DNA of 64,000 bases from Chryseobacterium herbae (lineage in GTDB: Bacteria; Bacteroidota; Bacteroidia; Flavobacteriales; Weeksellaceae), in NCBI RefSeq assembly GCF_025154075.1, contig NZ_JAOAMU010000002.1, positions 628,775-692,774 on the forward strand, in the 5' to 3' direction. How positions within the stretch are numbered: position 1 is the first letter of the stretch; every line of letters starts with the position of its first letter. The notes under the pieces are model-generated. The model saw only the letters and a list, made by a program, of their open reading frames with translations, searched no databases and had not been told where the DNA came from. Below, piece by piece: positions 1 to 8,588 of the stretch. The position numbers and the translations under genes are program-made.

Positions 1-91
1 TCTAATCTCTAATCTCTAATCTCTAATCTCTAATCTCTAATCTCTAATCTCTAATCTCTAATCTCTAATCTCTAATCCCTAATCCCTAAAA
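1..91. repeat. TCTAATC heptamer tandem array
   Basis: Eleven exact copies of the 7-mer TCTAATC run from position 1 to 77, followed by two degenerate copies (CCTAATC, CCTAAAA). The array continues to the left edge of the window, so its full length is unknown. It ends five bases before the ATG of the antiporter gene and therefore occupies the place where its leader or promoter should be. No TAnnTTTG box is visible between the array and the gene. Confidence 0.95.
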
Positions 92-95
92 AAAA

Positions 96-1706
96 ATGCA
101 CGAACACCTACTTTTGATACTCGGACTCTTACTCGTCGTCATGCTGTTGGTTATGCTGGCGCAGCGCATCAAAATTGCCTATCCCATATTTCTGGTATTG
201 GCGGGATTGGGAATCAGTTTTATTCCAGGAGTTCCTGTTTTAAAATTAGATCCGGAGATTATCTTCCTGATATTTTTACCACCACTTTTATATGAAGCGG
301 CATGGTACACTTCCTGGAATGACTTCTGGAAATGGAAACGGACCATTTCGTTAATGGCTTTCGGACTGGTATTTTTGACCTCCATTGTTGTGGCTTTTGC
401 TGCCCAGTCTATCATTCCGGGATTCACACTGGCTTTAGGGTTTTTGTTGGGTGGAATTGTTTCACCGCCGGATGCCGTTGCAGCGACCACGGTTTTAAAA
501 GGATTAAAAGTTCCGAAAAGAACCATTGCTATGCTGGAAGGAGAAAGTTTAATCAATGATGCATCATCACTGATTGTTTTCAGATTTGCTTTAGCGGCCG
601 TGATGACAGGCATTTTTTCCATGCAGGAAGCTACAGGACAGTTTTTTCTTGTTGCGGGAATGGGAGTTTTGGTAGGCATTGTGGGAGCTCATATTTTCTA
701 CGCCATCCATCGGTTTTTACCAACCACTCCGGCGATCGATGCAGCATTGACGGTGATGACGCCTTATATTTTGTTTTTAGGGGCAGAACATTTTCACTTT
801 TCCGGAGTGATGGCAGTAGTGAGCGGCGGATTATTTATGTCTTTCCGTGCCCATGAAATTTTTAAAACGGGAACCACTAGAATCAATATGAAAGGAGTCT
901 GGAATACCATGATTTTCGTGATGAATGCTTTGGTGTTCGTATTAATCGGATTGGAGCTTCCGGATATTATCAATGGTTTGGGTGAAACTTCTTTGATGGA
1001 AGGAATAAAATATGGATTAATCATAAGTTTAATCGTGATTGTTGTCCGTTTGCTGTGGATTTATCCTGTGGCCCACATTCCAAGATGGGTTAGTAAAAAA
1101 GTACGTCAGGATCCAAGCCCGGGCTGGAAAAACCCTTTGATTATCGGTTGGGCAGGGATGCGCGGCGTAGTTTCTTTGGCTACAGCGCTGTCAATTCCGG
1201 TGATGATGAATGATCAGGCTGAGTTTCCGTTAAGAAACTTAATTATTTTCATCACATTCGTGGTCATTTTTGTGACATTGGTTTTTCAGGGTTTAACGCT
1301 TCCTTTGATTATTAAATTAACCAAAATTGGAGAAATTGATCCTATTTTACCTTCTCATGAACAGCAGACTGGAATTCAGATCAGACTGGATCATTTGGCT
1401 GTCGACAGATTGAATGAGAAATATGAAAAAAGCTTAACCGGCAACAGTTTGGTTGGAAATTTAAAAGAAAATCTGCAAAACGATATCAAGCTTCACGAGA
1501 GCCACTTAAGTTCTCTGGAAATGTGCACCAACAGACAGAATGACCTTAAAGAATACCATGAAATCATGCTGGATATTTTTGCCATACAACGGAAAGAATT
1601 ATTCAGGCTGAAAAGAGAAAAACTGTTCAGTGATGATGAGATCCGGAAAGCAGAATCTCAATTGGATTTAAATGAATTGAAAATAACAGGAAATACACAT
1701 CTGTAA
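96..1706 (+). CDS. Na+/H+ antiporter, CPA1 (NhaP-like) family
   Basis: This is an inner-membrane cation/proton antiporter, expected to exchange cytoplasmic Na+ (or K+) for external H+ in pH and salt homeostasis. The first roughly 410 residues are about a dozen hydrophobic segments. Recognisable CPA1 signatures are FLPPLLYEAAW near residue 60, the ion-binding GESLINDASS stretch near residue 148 (Asn-Asp pair in the transport core), and GWAGMRGVVSLAT near residue 351. A hydrophilic C-terminal tail of about 125 residues, rich in charged and helical sequence, is probably cytoplasmic and regulatory. The length of 536 residues is normal for the bacterial branch of the family. The start follows an A-tract directly after the heptamer repeat. 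The transported ion cannot be read from the sequence. Confidence 0.93.
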   Translation: MHEHLLLILGLLLVVMLLVMLAQRIKIAYPIFLVLAGLGISFIPGVPVLKLDPEIIFLIFLPPLLYEAAWYTSWNDFWKWKRTISLMAFGLVFLTSIVVAFAAQSIIPGFTLALGFLLGGIVSPPDAVAATTVLKGLKVPKRTIAMLEGESLINDASSLIVFRFALAAVMTGIFSMQEATGQFFLVAGMGVLVGIVGAHIFYAIHRFLPTTPAIDAALTVMTPYILFLGAEHFHFSGVMAVVSGGLFMSFRAHEIFKTGTTRINMKGVWNTMIFVMNALVFVLIGLELPDIINGLGETSLMEGIKYGLIISLIVIVVRLLWIYPVAHIPRWVSKKVRQDPSPGWKNPLIIGWAGMRGVVSLATALSIPVMMNDQAEFPLRNLIIFITFVVIFVTLVFQGLTLPLIIKLTKIGEIDPILPSHEQQTGIQIRLDHLAVDRLNEKYEKSLTGNSLVGNLKENLQNDIKLHESHLSSLEMCTNRQNDLKEYHEIMLDIFAIQRKELFRLKREKLFSDDEIRKAESQLDLNELKITGNTHL

Positions 1707-1746
1707 TTTTAAAACTTAGCACTCTTCACTTTTAATACGGGATACA

Positions 1747-2058
1747 ATGAAAACACTACAATTTTTAGTCATTGGCAAAAATCAGGAAATTCTTGAAACA
1801 CTGAAAAGAATCATCGAAAATAATGAAGGCTGGAACGCTGAGATTCAAAGCGATGAAACTGTTTCCTACGATTATATCAAAGAAAATCAGCTCGATATTG
1901 TGCTTTTGAGTTCAGGTTTGGAAGAACAGTTCGAAAAAGACATTAAAATATTTTGCGAAAATTTAGATAAAGAAGTCAAAGTGATCGATCATTACGGTGG
2001 CGGAAGCGGACTTTTAAAGAATGAAGTTTACAGTCTTTTCCCTAATTTGCAGGAATAA
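1747..2058 (+). CDS. small receiver-like protein of unknown function
   Basis: A 103-residue protein whose opening (MKTLQFLVIGKNQEIL, then a helix, then QLDIVLLSSGLEEQ) resembles the beta-alpha-beta start of a response-regulator receiver fold. The conserved phosphoacceptor pattern is not clear: Asp in the IVLL strand is preceded by LDI rather than placed at a typical acceptor site. It lies 40 bases after the antiporter gene and nine bases before the Crp-like regulator, so it is probably co-transcribed with the latter. A role as a small signalling partner is inference only; I do not recognise a named family. Confidence 0.75.
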   Translation: MKTLQFLVIGKNQEILETLKRIIENNEGWNAEIQSDETVSYDYIKENQLDIVLLSSGLEEQFEKDIKIFCENLDKEVKVIDHYGGGSGLLKNEVYSLFPNLQE

Positions 2059-2067
2059 ACTTAATCC

Positions 2068-2652
2068 ATGTTTGAAAATATCATCCGGAACGTTAGCCGA
2101 TTTATAGATCTTACGGAAGAAGAACAGAAAACTTTTACAGATTTATTAAACTGTCAGACATTTCCTAAAAAGACCGTTTTATTAAAGGAAGGAGAGATTT
2201 GCCAGTTTGAAGGATATATCCATAAAGGTTGTGTAAGGCTGTACTGTCTGGATGACAGCGGTACTGAGGTTACCCTTTTATTTGCCATTGAAGACTGGTG
2301 GATCAGTGATATTGCTTCATTCCAGGAACAGAAACCTTCAAAAGTATACATTGAAGCACTGGAAGATTCAGAAATCTATGTGCTAACTCCAGCTACTAAA
2401 GAAAAATTGCTGCAGGAAATTCCAAAATTTGAAAGGGTTTTCAGAATGCTGGTGCAAAGAAATCTCTCTACACTTCAGAACCGTCTGGTGGATACCATTT
2501 CCAAAACAGCCTCAGACCGCTATTTGGAATTTATTAAAGTATATCCTTCCATTCCACAAAGAGTGGCTCAGTATTATATCGCGTCCTATCTCGGAGTTTC
2601 AAAGGAATTTGTGAGCACTATCAGAAAGCGTCTTGCTTCCAAAGAAAAATAG
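2068..2652 (+). CDS. Crp/Fnr family transcriptional regulator
   Basis: A 194-residue cytoplasmic regulator. Residues 25-115 fit a cyclic-nucleotide-binding-like beta barrel (FPKKTVLLKEGEICQFEGYI, then an acidic, aromatic middle). Residues 150-190 carry a winged helix-turn-helix, with VAQYYIASYLGVSKEFVSTIRKRL as the recognition region. It lacks the cysteine cluster of Fnr. The family in Bacteroidota is broad, and many members bind no known ligand, so the signal is unknown. It follows the small receiver-like gene by nine bases. Its target may be its own operon or the upstream antiporter, but no operator was identified. Confidence 0.9.
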   Translation: MFENIIRNVSRFIDLTEEEQKTFTDLLNCQTFPKKTVLLKEGEICQFEGYIHKGCVRLYCLDDSGTEVTLLFAIEDWWISDIASFQEQKPSKVYIEALEDSEIYVLTPATKEKLLQEIPKFERVFRMLVQRNLSTLQNRLVDTISKTASDRYLEFIKVYPSIPQRVAQYYIASYLGVSKEFVSTIRKRLASKEK

Positions 2653-3351
2653 ATTTCTTTTTCCTTCACTTTCTGTGGATTTGTTGTTTGAAATCATTTT
2701 TTTTGTAAATATTTCTTGGACGCAAAGTAAAATTTTAACTATTGATATTAAGCCGTCCAAAGACGGAATCAATTAACATTGACTCAATTAAACGTAAGTT
2801 TATCCATGCAGCTTCATCATCGACGCGGTCAGGCTCCTTTGCTTCCCTCAAAATATCCAAAAGAATAAAAATATGCGCAATCATCTGTGTCAATTCGTGA
2901 AATCAGTGGTTAGAAATATAATCTCCCGCAGATTATGCTGATTACACAGATTTCTTTTCATATTGCAGTCGTGTTATTTGTGAATTTATTCGTGAAATTT
3001 GTGTTTAAAAGCGTTTCATCTTTGAAATCTATACGTGGAAAAATAAATAAGTAATCTTCTCACCAACAGGAAAATAATTTATATAATTAAAATAAATTTT
3101 ACATGCACACATCAATTTAACGATAAAATCATTAATACATATTCCCAAAAATTTGTTTTGAAAACTACAATAAAACTGACATTGGAAAATGGAGTGTTAA
3201 GAAAATAAATTCTGTGAACGTTAAGAAAATTCTACTGTCTGAAGCGCGGGACAAAATCTGATTCTCAATATAGATTACTACCGAGCAAGTTTTAGAATTT
3301 TTAGAGAATAGGATTTATTTTTAGCGGAAGTTTCCCAGTCTTGAACTTTTG

Positions 3352-3388
3352 GCCCTTTTGTTTCAAGACAAAAGGGCTTTATTATTTT
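3352..3388 (+). terminator. intrinsic terminator with no gene directly upstream
   Basis: A perfect 10-bp stem (GCCCTTTTGT and ACAAAAGGGC) with a six-base loop is followed by TTTATTATTTT. The nearest upstream plus-strand gene ends 700 bases earlier, so this may end an unannotated small transcript rather than the regulator mRNA. Confidence 0.75.
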
Positions 3389-3441
3389 AATTAAAAAGCA
3401 ATTTATTAAACTAGTTAAATGCACAGCTATTTCCTTCTCCC

Positions 3442-3449
3442 TAAATTTG
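3442..3449 (+). promoter_or_regulatory. -7 box for the pirin gene
   Basis: TAAATTTG matches the Bacteroidota TAnnTTTG box and lies about 32 bases before the pirin ATG. No clear TTG -33 element was found at the expected distance. Confidence 0.45.
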
Positions 3450-3481
3450 TTCTATCAAAATCAAACAAATAACGACAAGAT

Positions 3482-4357
3482 ATGGACAGAAAAGATTTTT
3501 TAAAGAAAGGTTTATTGGGAACCGGGATGTTTGTAGCATCTGCTTCTCTTGCAAATACCATGAAAAATGAGATCGACGAGATCGAGCCCTTAGAACCCAT
3601 CGGATACAATCACTTACCCAATCCTGAGTCGAAAATTAAAGATAACTCCGTCATTCATAAGGCGGATTCAAGAGGAAAGGCAGATCATGGTTGGCTGCTG
3701 AGCCAGCATACATTCAGTTTTGCCAATTATCACAATCCTGAAAGAATGCATTTTGGAGTGCTGAGAGTTTTAAATGATGACAGAGTAGAAGCGGGGAGAG
3801 GTTTTGGAACACATCCTCATGATAATATGGAAATCATCAGTATTCCATTGGAAGGCGATCTTGAGCACAAAGACAATATGGGAAATACCACTGTGATCAA
3901 AAGTGGAGATATCCAGGTGATGAGTGCAGGAACAGGGGTAATGCACAGCGAGTTTAATAAGAACAGCGATAAGCTTGTCAAATTCCTGCAGATCTGGGTA
4001 TATCCGAATAGGAGAAATGTAACGCCAAGATACGACCAGATCACCTTAGATAAAACAAAAAGCCACAATGCGTTCCAGCAAATCCTTTCTCCTAATGCTG
4101 ATGACGAAGGCGTATGGATTCATCAGGATGCCTGGTTTCATTTGGGACGTTTTGAAAAAGGTTTGGAAACCAACTATAAGATCAGAAAAAGCGGAAATGG
4201 TATTTATGTTTTTATCCTTAAAGGAAGCGCTGAAGTTGAAGGTCAGAGATTGGAAGAACGGGATGGATTCGGAGTCTGGGATATTAAAAACCTGAATATG
4301 AAATCTACAGCAGAAAACACGGAAATCCTTTTAATGGAAGTTCCGATGGCCATGTAA
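3482..4357 (+). CDS. pirin family protein with N-terminal export signal
   Basis: A 291-residue bicupin. After an N-terminal hydrophobic signal (MDRKDFLKKGLLGTGMFVA, resembling a Tat signal with Arg-Lys instead of Arg-Arg), the pirin core runs from about residue 60. It shows the typical HTFSFANYHNPERMHFGVLR segment and the metal site GTHPHDNMEI with a later MSAGTGVMHSE. Pirins bind a metal, and some act as quercetin 2,3-dioxygenases; the substrate here is not evident. Most pirins are cytoplasmic, so the leader is unusual. The next gene starts 25 bases downstream and is probably in the same transcript. Confidence 0.9.
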   Translation: MDRKDFLKKGLLGTGMFVASASLANTMKNEIDEIEPLEPIGYNHLPNPESKIKDNSVIHKADSRGKADHGWLLSQHTFSFANYHNPERMHFGVLRVLNDDRVEAGRGFGTHPHDNMEIISIPLEGDLEHKDNMGNTTVIKSGDIQVMSAGTGVMHSEFNKNSDKLVKFLQIWVYPNRRNVTPRYDQITLDKTKSHNAFQQILSPNADDEGVWIHQDAWFHLGRFEKGLETNYKIRKSGNGIYVFILKGSAEVEGQRLEERDGFGVWDIKNLNMKSTAENTEILLMEVPMAM

Positions 4358-4382
4358 TCACGAACAGAAAAGATTTGAAACC

Positions 4383-5081
4383 ATGAAAAATTTTATTCTA
4401 TCATTCGCAGCAGGTTTATTATCCTTAACCCTGACTGCTCAAAATACAGCCCCTGTCGGAACCTCAAAAAACTGGGGATCTGTAGATGGAATCTCAATGA
4501 TCGGGTTGGTTCAGGGACCGTCTTCCGCAGACACTCAATTACAGGTCGCCTGTGTTTTTGAATACACGGAAAATGATATCCACAGTGCTCAGGCTTTACC
4601 CGCCAATCTGAATGGTTTGGTCCATTTGGATGATGCGTTAAAAGGTGAGTTTACAAAAATCCGACAATCAGGACAGTTTCAAGGACACTCGTTGGAAAGT
4701 CTTCTCATCACGCCGCCGGCAGGATCCATGTCTGCAAAAAAGCTATTGCTAATCGGTTTAGGTGACCGCAATAATTTCACTCCCGAACTCATGATTTCCG
4801 TAGGTGAAGTAGCCGCCCGTGAAGCAATGAGATTAGGTGTAACCAATTTTGCGTTTGCCAGTGATCTGAAAGATGCTGGAATAGACTCTCCAACCGCTTT
4901 GATAGCTGGAAATGTAGTGAAAGGGATTGTGTTGGCCAACCGTTCCGAAACCTATTTAAAAGAGCATCAACTTTCCCATACAAAGAAATTGAAAAAAGTA
5001 TACCTTCTGGCAGGCCCATCCTTTTTTGAAGTGGCAGGCAGCGGAATTCAAGCTGCAATTGCCGAGGTGAATAGAAAATAA
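4383..5081 (+). CDS. secreted stand-alone M17 leucyl-aminopeptidase N-terminal domain
   Basis: A 232-residue protein with a signal peptide (MKNFILSFAAGLLSLTLTAQ). The remainder resembles the macrodomain-like N-terminal domain of M17 aminopeptidases: LPANLNGLVHLDDALKGEF, KKLLLIGLGDRNNF, then AAREAMRLGVTNFAFA. A complete M17 enzyme is about 500 residues with a C-terminal di-metal catalytic domain. That domain is absent here and the gene ends cleanly before a terminator, so aminopeptidase activity is not expected. It follows the pirin gene closely. Its role, perhaps substrate binding in the periplasm, is unknown. Confidence 0.82.
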   Translation: MKNFILSFAAGLLSLTLTAQNTAPVGTSKNWGSVDGISMIGLVQGPSSADTQLQVACVFEYTENDIHSAQALPANLNGLVHLDDALKGEFTKIRQSGQFQGHSLESLLITPPAGSMSAKKLLLIGLGDRNNFTPELMISVGEVAAREAMRLGVTNFAFASDLKDAGIDSPTALIAGNVVKGIVLANRSETYLKEHQLSHTKKLKKVYLLAGPSFFEVAGSGIQAAIAEVNRK

Positions 5082-5110
5082 TGAACTCGTTTTCATTAAT
5101 ATTGTGATGG

Positions 5111-5138
5111 CTCTCCTTTTTTAAGGAGAGTTTTTTTT
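5111..5138 (+). terminator. intrinsic terminator of the pirin operon
   Basis: CTCTCCTT and AAGGAGAG form an 8-bp stem with a T4 loop, followed by eight T residues, 30 bases after the stop codon. Confidence 0.9.
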
Positions 5139-5152
5139 AGTTACCATTACTA

Positions 5153-5251
5153 GCACAAGCGGGATGCTCGCGCTAGCGTTGTGTTTACATGTATAACGTG
5201 GGTATCCTTCTGCTGGCGTCTCAATTGCCGGCGCGAGCGTCCCGCTCGTGC
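5153..5251. repeat. imperfect inverted repeat (REP/MITE-like), GC-rich
   Basis: The left arm, starting GCACAAGCGGGATGCTCGCG, is nearly the reverse complement of the right arm, CGCGAGCGTCCCGCTCGTGC. The arms span about 24 bases each within a 99-bp element. It is strikingly GC-rich against the surrounding AT-rich spacer. The rest of the 370-base spacer up to 5455 shows no gene. Confidence 0.7.
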
Positions 5252-5455
5252 CCACAACTAAAGTCTATCCGCAAAATATCTACTACCATTCATTTAACCT
5301 TAATCCTAAACATTTATATTAACACAATCAAACCTATTCCGTGGAAGTAAACGTCCATGCTTACACCTGTAATTTTCAAACATCAACTCCCAACTAAATT
5401 AGCTTAATCCAAAAAAAATCCCGACTTTTGTCCCCCTTCAATAATTCCAAAATTC

Positions 5456-7582
5456 ATGAAACTTTGTATTGCCGAAAAGCCCAGTGTTGCCAGAGATATC
5501 GCCAAAGTATTAGGTGCTACCACGCCTAAACAGGGCTATATGGAGGGCAATGGATACTGTGTGACATGGACGTTCGGGCACCTTTGTACTTTAAAAGAAC
5601 CTCATGATTACGGTCCTCAGTACAAATCATGGAATCTGTTTTTACTGCCGATCATTCCAGCCAATTTTGGGATCAAATTAATTCCAAACAAAGGCGTTGA
5701 GAACCAGTTCAAAGTCATTGAAAGATTAGTAGAGGAATGTGATGAGGTCATTAACTGTGGTGATGCCGGACAGGAGGGAGAGCTGATCCAGCGATGGGTT
5801 TTACAGAAAGCAAAATGTAATAAACCCGTTCAGCGTTTATGGATCTCGTCTCTTACCGAAGAAGCGATCAAAGAAGGTTTTGACAATCTAAAACCGGCTG
5901 AAGATTATAAAAATCTGTATCTGGCTGGAAATGCAAGAGCGATCGGCGATTGGCTGCTGGGAATCAATGCGACAAGATTATTCACTAAAAAGTTTGGAGG
6001 AAACAAAGCAGTTCTTTCCATCGGAAGAGTACAGACGCCTACTTTAGCTATGCTGGTTCAGCGACAGAAAGAAATTGACGCCTTTAATACGGAAGAATAT
6101 TGGGAACTTAAAACCAAATACCGTGACGTCATTTTCAATGCTGCGATTGATCGTTTAAAAACTTTAGACCGCGCTGAAAAAGGACTTGAGTATCTTAAGC
6201 TCAATCCTTTTGAAATTGTTTCTTTTGAGATTAAAGAAGGAAAAGAAAAAAATCTGAGACTTTTCGATTTGACGGGACTTCAGGTGGAAGCCAACAAAAA
6301 ATATGGCTACTCCGCAGAAAATACCTTACATTATATCCAAAGTCTGTATGAAAAAAAGCACGTGACTTATCCGCGTGTGGATACTACCTATCTATCCGAA
6401 AGTCTGTACCCGAAAATAGAAGGAATTCTTCGGAAAATGCACTTTTATCAGGACTTGGTTTCTCCATTATTGGAAGCGCCTATTCCTAAATCAAAAGTTA
6501 TTTTTGATGATGCAAAAGTGACCGATCACCATGCGATTATCCCTACAGAAGTTCCGCCTTCTCAGAATCTGAGCAGGGAAGAGAAGCTGATCTATGATCT
6601 TGTGGCAAAACGTTTTATTTCTGCTTTTTATCCCGAATGTAAAATTTCAAATACATTGGTGGAGGGAAAAGTAGGAACGATTCCTTTTAAAACAAGTGGA
6701 AGACAGGTTCTGGAACCGGGATGGAGAGCTGTGTATGCAAAAGAACCCAAAGAAGAATCTACCGATAAGGAAAAAGAGAAGGAAGAAGAACAGACCATTC
6801 CTGAATTTACCGCGGGAGAAACCGGACCGCATGATCCAATGATTCATCAGGGAAAAACGACTCCACCCAAACCATATACCGAAGCAACTTTGCTGAGAGC
6901 CATGGAAACTGCCGGAAAACAGGTAGAAGACGATGAGCTTCGCGAACTGCTTAAAAATAACGGGATCGGAAGACCTTCCACCCGTGCGAATATCATCGAG
7001 ACTCTTTTCAAAAGAAAGTATATCGAGAAGAAAAGAAAAAATCTTATCGCAACCCAAACCGGAATTCAGTTAATCGATACTATTGAAGATGAACTTCTGA
7101 AAAGCCCGGAACTGACCGGAGAATGGGAACAGAAACTCCGTAAAATTGAAAGAGGCGAGTACGAAGCCAATCAGTTTAAAGAAGAACTGATCCAGATGGT
7201 TTCTGAACTTACCCGAAAAGTAGTTGACGGAAAAGGAAAAGTGATCATGCTACAGGAAGAAGAAAAAGAAGACGTCAAAGAAAAGAAAAAACGCGAGCCT
7301 GCCGTAAAAAAAGAACTTCAGTCCTGGGAAGAAACAAAATGTCCGAAATGTAAAGAACACAATCTTATTAAGGGGAAAACTGCGGTGGGTTGTTCAGATT
7401 TTAAGAACTGTGGTTTCAAAATTACGTTTGATATTTTCGGTAAGAAGCTTTCTGATAAACAGCTTTTAGACTTAGTTTTAAAAGGGAAAACTTCAAAACT
7501 GAAAGGATTCACAACTCATTCAGAAGCTTTGTCGGAAGGAGTTCTGACACTTGAAGAGGGTTTTCAGGTACAGCTTTCTTAA
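5456..7582 (+). CDS. topB: type IA DNA topoisomerase III
   Basis: A 708-residue cytoplasmic enzyme that passes single DNA strands through a transient break, helping to resolve replication and recombination intermediates. It begins with the Toprim domain (MKLCIAEKPSVARDIAKVLG, and the acidic GDAGQEGE motif near residue 100). The catalytic tyrosine is Tyr305, in THVTYPRVDTTYLS-like context (HVTYPRVD), where most relatives have YPRTD. The helicase-like C-terminal part contains GIGRPSTRANIIETL, and a zinc-ribbon-like tail near residue 620 has CPKC and a later Cys pair. The segment around residues 435-455 is a lysine/glutamate-rich linker. It is monocistronic and convergent with the next gene. Confidence 0.94.
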   Translation: MKLCIAEKPSVARDIAKVLGATTPKQGYMEGNGYCVTWTFGHLCTLKEPHDYGPQYKSWNLFLLPIIPANFGIKLIPNKGVENQFKVIERLVEECDEVINCGDAGQEGELIQRWVLQKAKCNKPVQRLWISSLTEEAIKEGFDNLKPAEDYKNLYLAGNARAIGDWLLGINATRLFTKKFGGNKAVLSIGRVQTPTLAMLVQRQKEIDAFNTEEYWELKTKYRDVIFNAAIDRLKTLDRAEKGLEYLKLNPFEIVSFEIKEGKEKNLRLFDLTGLQVEANKKYGYSAENTLHYIQSLYEKKHVTYPRVDTTYLSESLYPKIEGILRKMHFYQDLVSPLLEAPIPKSKVIFDDAKVTDHHAIIPTEVPPSQNLSREEKLIYDLVAKRFISAFYPECKISNTLVEGKVGTIPFKTSGRQVLEPGWRAVYAKEPKEESTDKEKEKEEEQTIPEFTAGETGPHDPMIHQGKTTPPKPYTEATLLRAMETAGKQVEDDELRELLKNNGIGRPSTRANIIETLFKRKYIEKKRKNLIATQTGIQLIDTIEDELLKSPELTGEWEQKLRKIERGEYEANQFKEELIQMVSELTRKVVDGKGKVIMLQEEEKEDVKEKKKREPAVKKELQSWEETKCPKCKEHNLIKGKTAVGCSDFKNCGFKITFDIFGKKLSDKQLLDLVLKGKTSKLKGFTTHSEALSEGVLTLEEGFQVQLS

Positions 7583-7585
7583 AAT

Positions 7586-8008
7586 TTAACGGAATAATTT
7601 ATCATACCACCCACTGAGGTCTTTCTTAATGGCATCGTGGTGTTTACATATGATCTGCGCCAGTTGCAGCTCTGATCTTTCAGATTTATAAGGATTTAAA
7701 GTGAGATAGCCGAAAAAATTTCCGTCCTGATCTAGAATTACGGGAGGATAAGAAGCATAATCGCTCCACGGTGAATACGTACTGTATGCACTTCCATAGT
7801 TTCCGGAGCCATTCCAAATAGATTTTGAACTAAGCAGATTTCCATATTCACCATACGAATTCCATATAGAATTTTTATCAAAAGTATCACAGTTTATACA
7901 GCCCAGATATTGATCCTGGTTGGAGCCTCCGTACAGATGCAGTGTCTGTGCTTGAAAAATACAGCAGAATATGAGACAGAGAAATGTGAAAGTCTTTTTC
8001 AGAGGCAT
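7586..8008 (-). CDS. secreted protein with NSIWN..YG.YGS repeats
   Basis: A 140-residue protein with a signal peptide ending at FQAQ. The mature part starts with YLGCINCDTFD and has two imperfect repeats of the pattern (S)IWN-x4-YG(N/S), followed by SPWSDYASYPP and DGNFFGYLTLNPY. The same arrangement (YLG...NSIWNxYGxYGS...SPxNxYAxxPP...GxLTxN) is, from memory, common in small uncharacterised exported proteins of many bacteria; no function is assigned. The cysteine pair CINC could form a disulfide. It converges on topB with three bases between stop codons. Confidence 0.75.
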   Translation of the reverse strand: MPLKKTFTFLCLIFCCIFQAQTLHLYGGSNQDQYLGCINCDTFDKNSIWNSYGEYGNLLSSKSIWNGSGNYGSAYSTYSPWSDYASYPPVILDQDGNFFGYLTLNPYKSERSELQLAQIICKHHDAIKKDLSGWYDKLFR

Positions 8009-8096
8009 ACGGATGGTTGTTTACTGCAAAGCTAATATTTTTTGCAAACTACTCCGACAAAAATTCTTTAATCAGATAACACCGATTTTTTACCAT

Positions 8097-8177
8097 AATC
8101 AATAAAAATCTTAGATTTTTTCAAACTTAAGTGCGTTTTATAACGGTAATGCAATTCACTCATAAAAACTTAAGTTT
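8097..8177 (-). repeat. interrupted copy of the TTTAACCACA repeat family
   Basis: This matches the inner part of the complete minus-oriented copy at 8314-8470 (ATAAAAATCTTAGATTTTTT, then AACTTAAGTG, later AACTTAAG). It stops where the AACCATTAAG inverted-repeat element begins, and its outer end is missing. Confidence 0.6.
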
Positions 8178-8305
8178 TTAAACCATTAAGATCAATGAAG
8201 ATGATAAGGATAGTTAAGAAAAATCAAATGATTTTAAGCCGTATCTCTTACATAGCGCAGCTCTCCTTAATATTCTTAACAACTTAAAAAAACTTAATGG
8301 TTCAA
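8178..8305. repeat. AACCATTAAG...CTTAATGGTT inverted-repeat element
   Basis: Perfect 10-bp terminal inverted repeats AACCATTAAG (8181-8190) and CTTAATGGTT (8293-8302) enclose about 100 bases rich in TTAAGAA and TTCTTAA words that can pair further inward. It sits between two pieces of the TTTAACCACA family and looks like an insertion into one of them. Confidence 0.7.
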
Positions 8306-8313
8306 TCTCTTTA

Positions 8314-8470
8314 TTTCCCACGGATTTCACAGATGGCACAGATTTTTATGAATATTATTCTGAATAAAAATCTTTGATTTTTTTTAACTTAAGTGTAGTC
8401 TTTGGCAGTATGAATTTAAACTTCAAATAAACTTAAGTGTTAGAAAACTTTTGCAACTTTTGTGGTTAAA
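8314..8470 (-). repeat. TTTAACCACA-family element, minus orientation
   Basis: Read on the minus strand it starts TTTAACCACAAAAG, continues with AACACTTAAG words and ATCAAAGATTTTTAT, and ends in a degenerate CCGTGGGAAA in place of TGTGGTTAAA. Its length of 157 bp is close to the copies at 12919 and 21000. Confidence 0.8.
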
Positions 8471-8588
8471 TAACTTACCGTATTATTTAAAATTTCAGCA
8501 TCAATAAGTAAACTTGTTCCAAATTTTCTGGTATTTCTGAAAAACATTTGTGTACTTTGTATTTACATTCAGATTAAAATACATATTC

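Larger units (their letters stand above)
2653..3481. other. gene-free spacer with repeat remnants
   Basis: About 830 bases without a convincing gene. Positions 2881-2918 match the right end of the TTTAACCACA repeat family (CATCTGTGTCAATTCGTG, then CAGTGGTTAG). The following stretch to about 3016 holds related direct and inverted words around CACAGATTTC and GAAATTTGTG. The rest is AT-rich. A strong terminator-like hairpin at 3352-3377 and a promoter-like box at 3442 close the spacer. No open frame has recognisable protein content. Confidence 0.6.

Noticed and set aside
1..91. Telomere-like (CCCTAAA) sequence at the window start
   Set aside because: Only the last degenerate copies read CCTAA; the unit is TCTAATC and the array lies directly before a gene. 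Nothing suggests a linear chromosome end.
6647..7057. 136-codon open frame on the minus strand inside topB
   Set aside because: It is fully contained in the strongly supported topoisomerase frame, is rich in Phe/Ser as expected for an antisense of Glu/Lys codons, and has no domain.
8550..8588. GTG-initiated extension of the thioesterase
   Set aside because: The codons overlap a promoter-like box, and the ATG at 8589 begins the conserved-looking protein.
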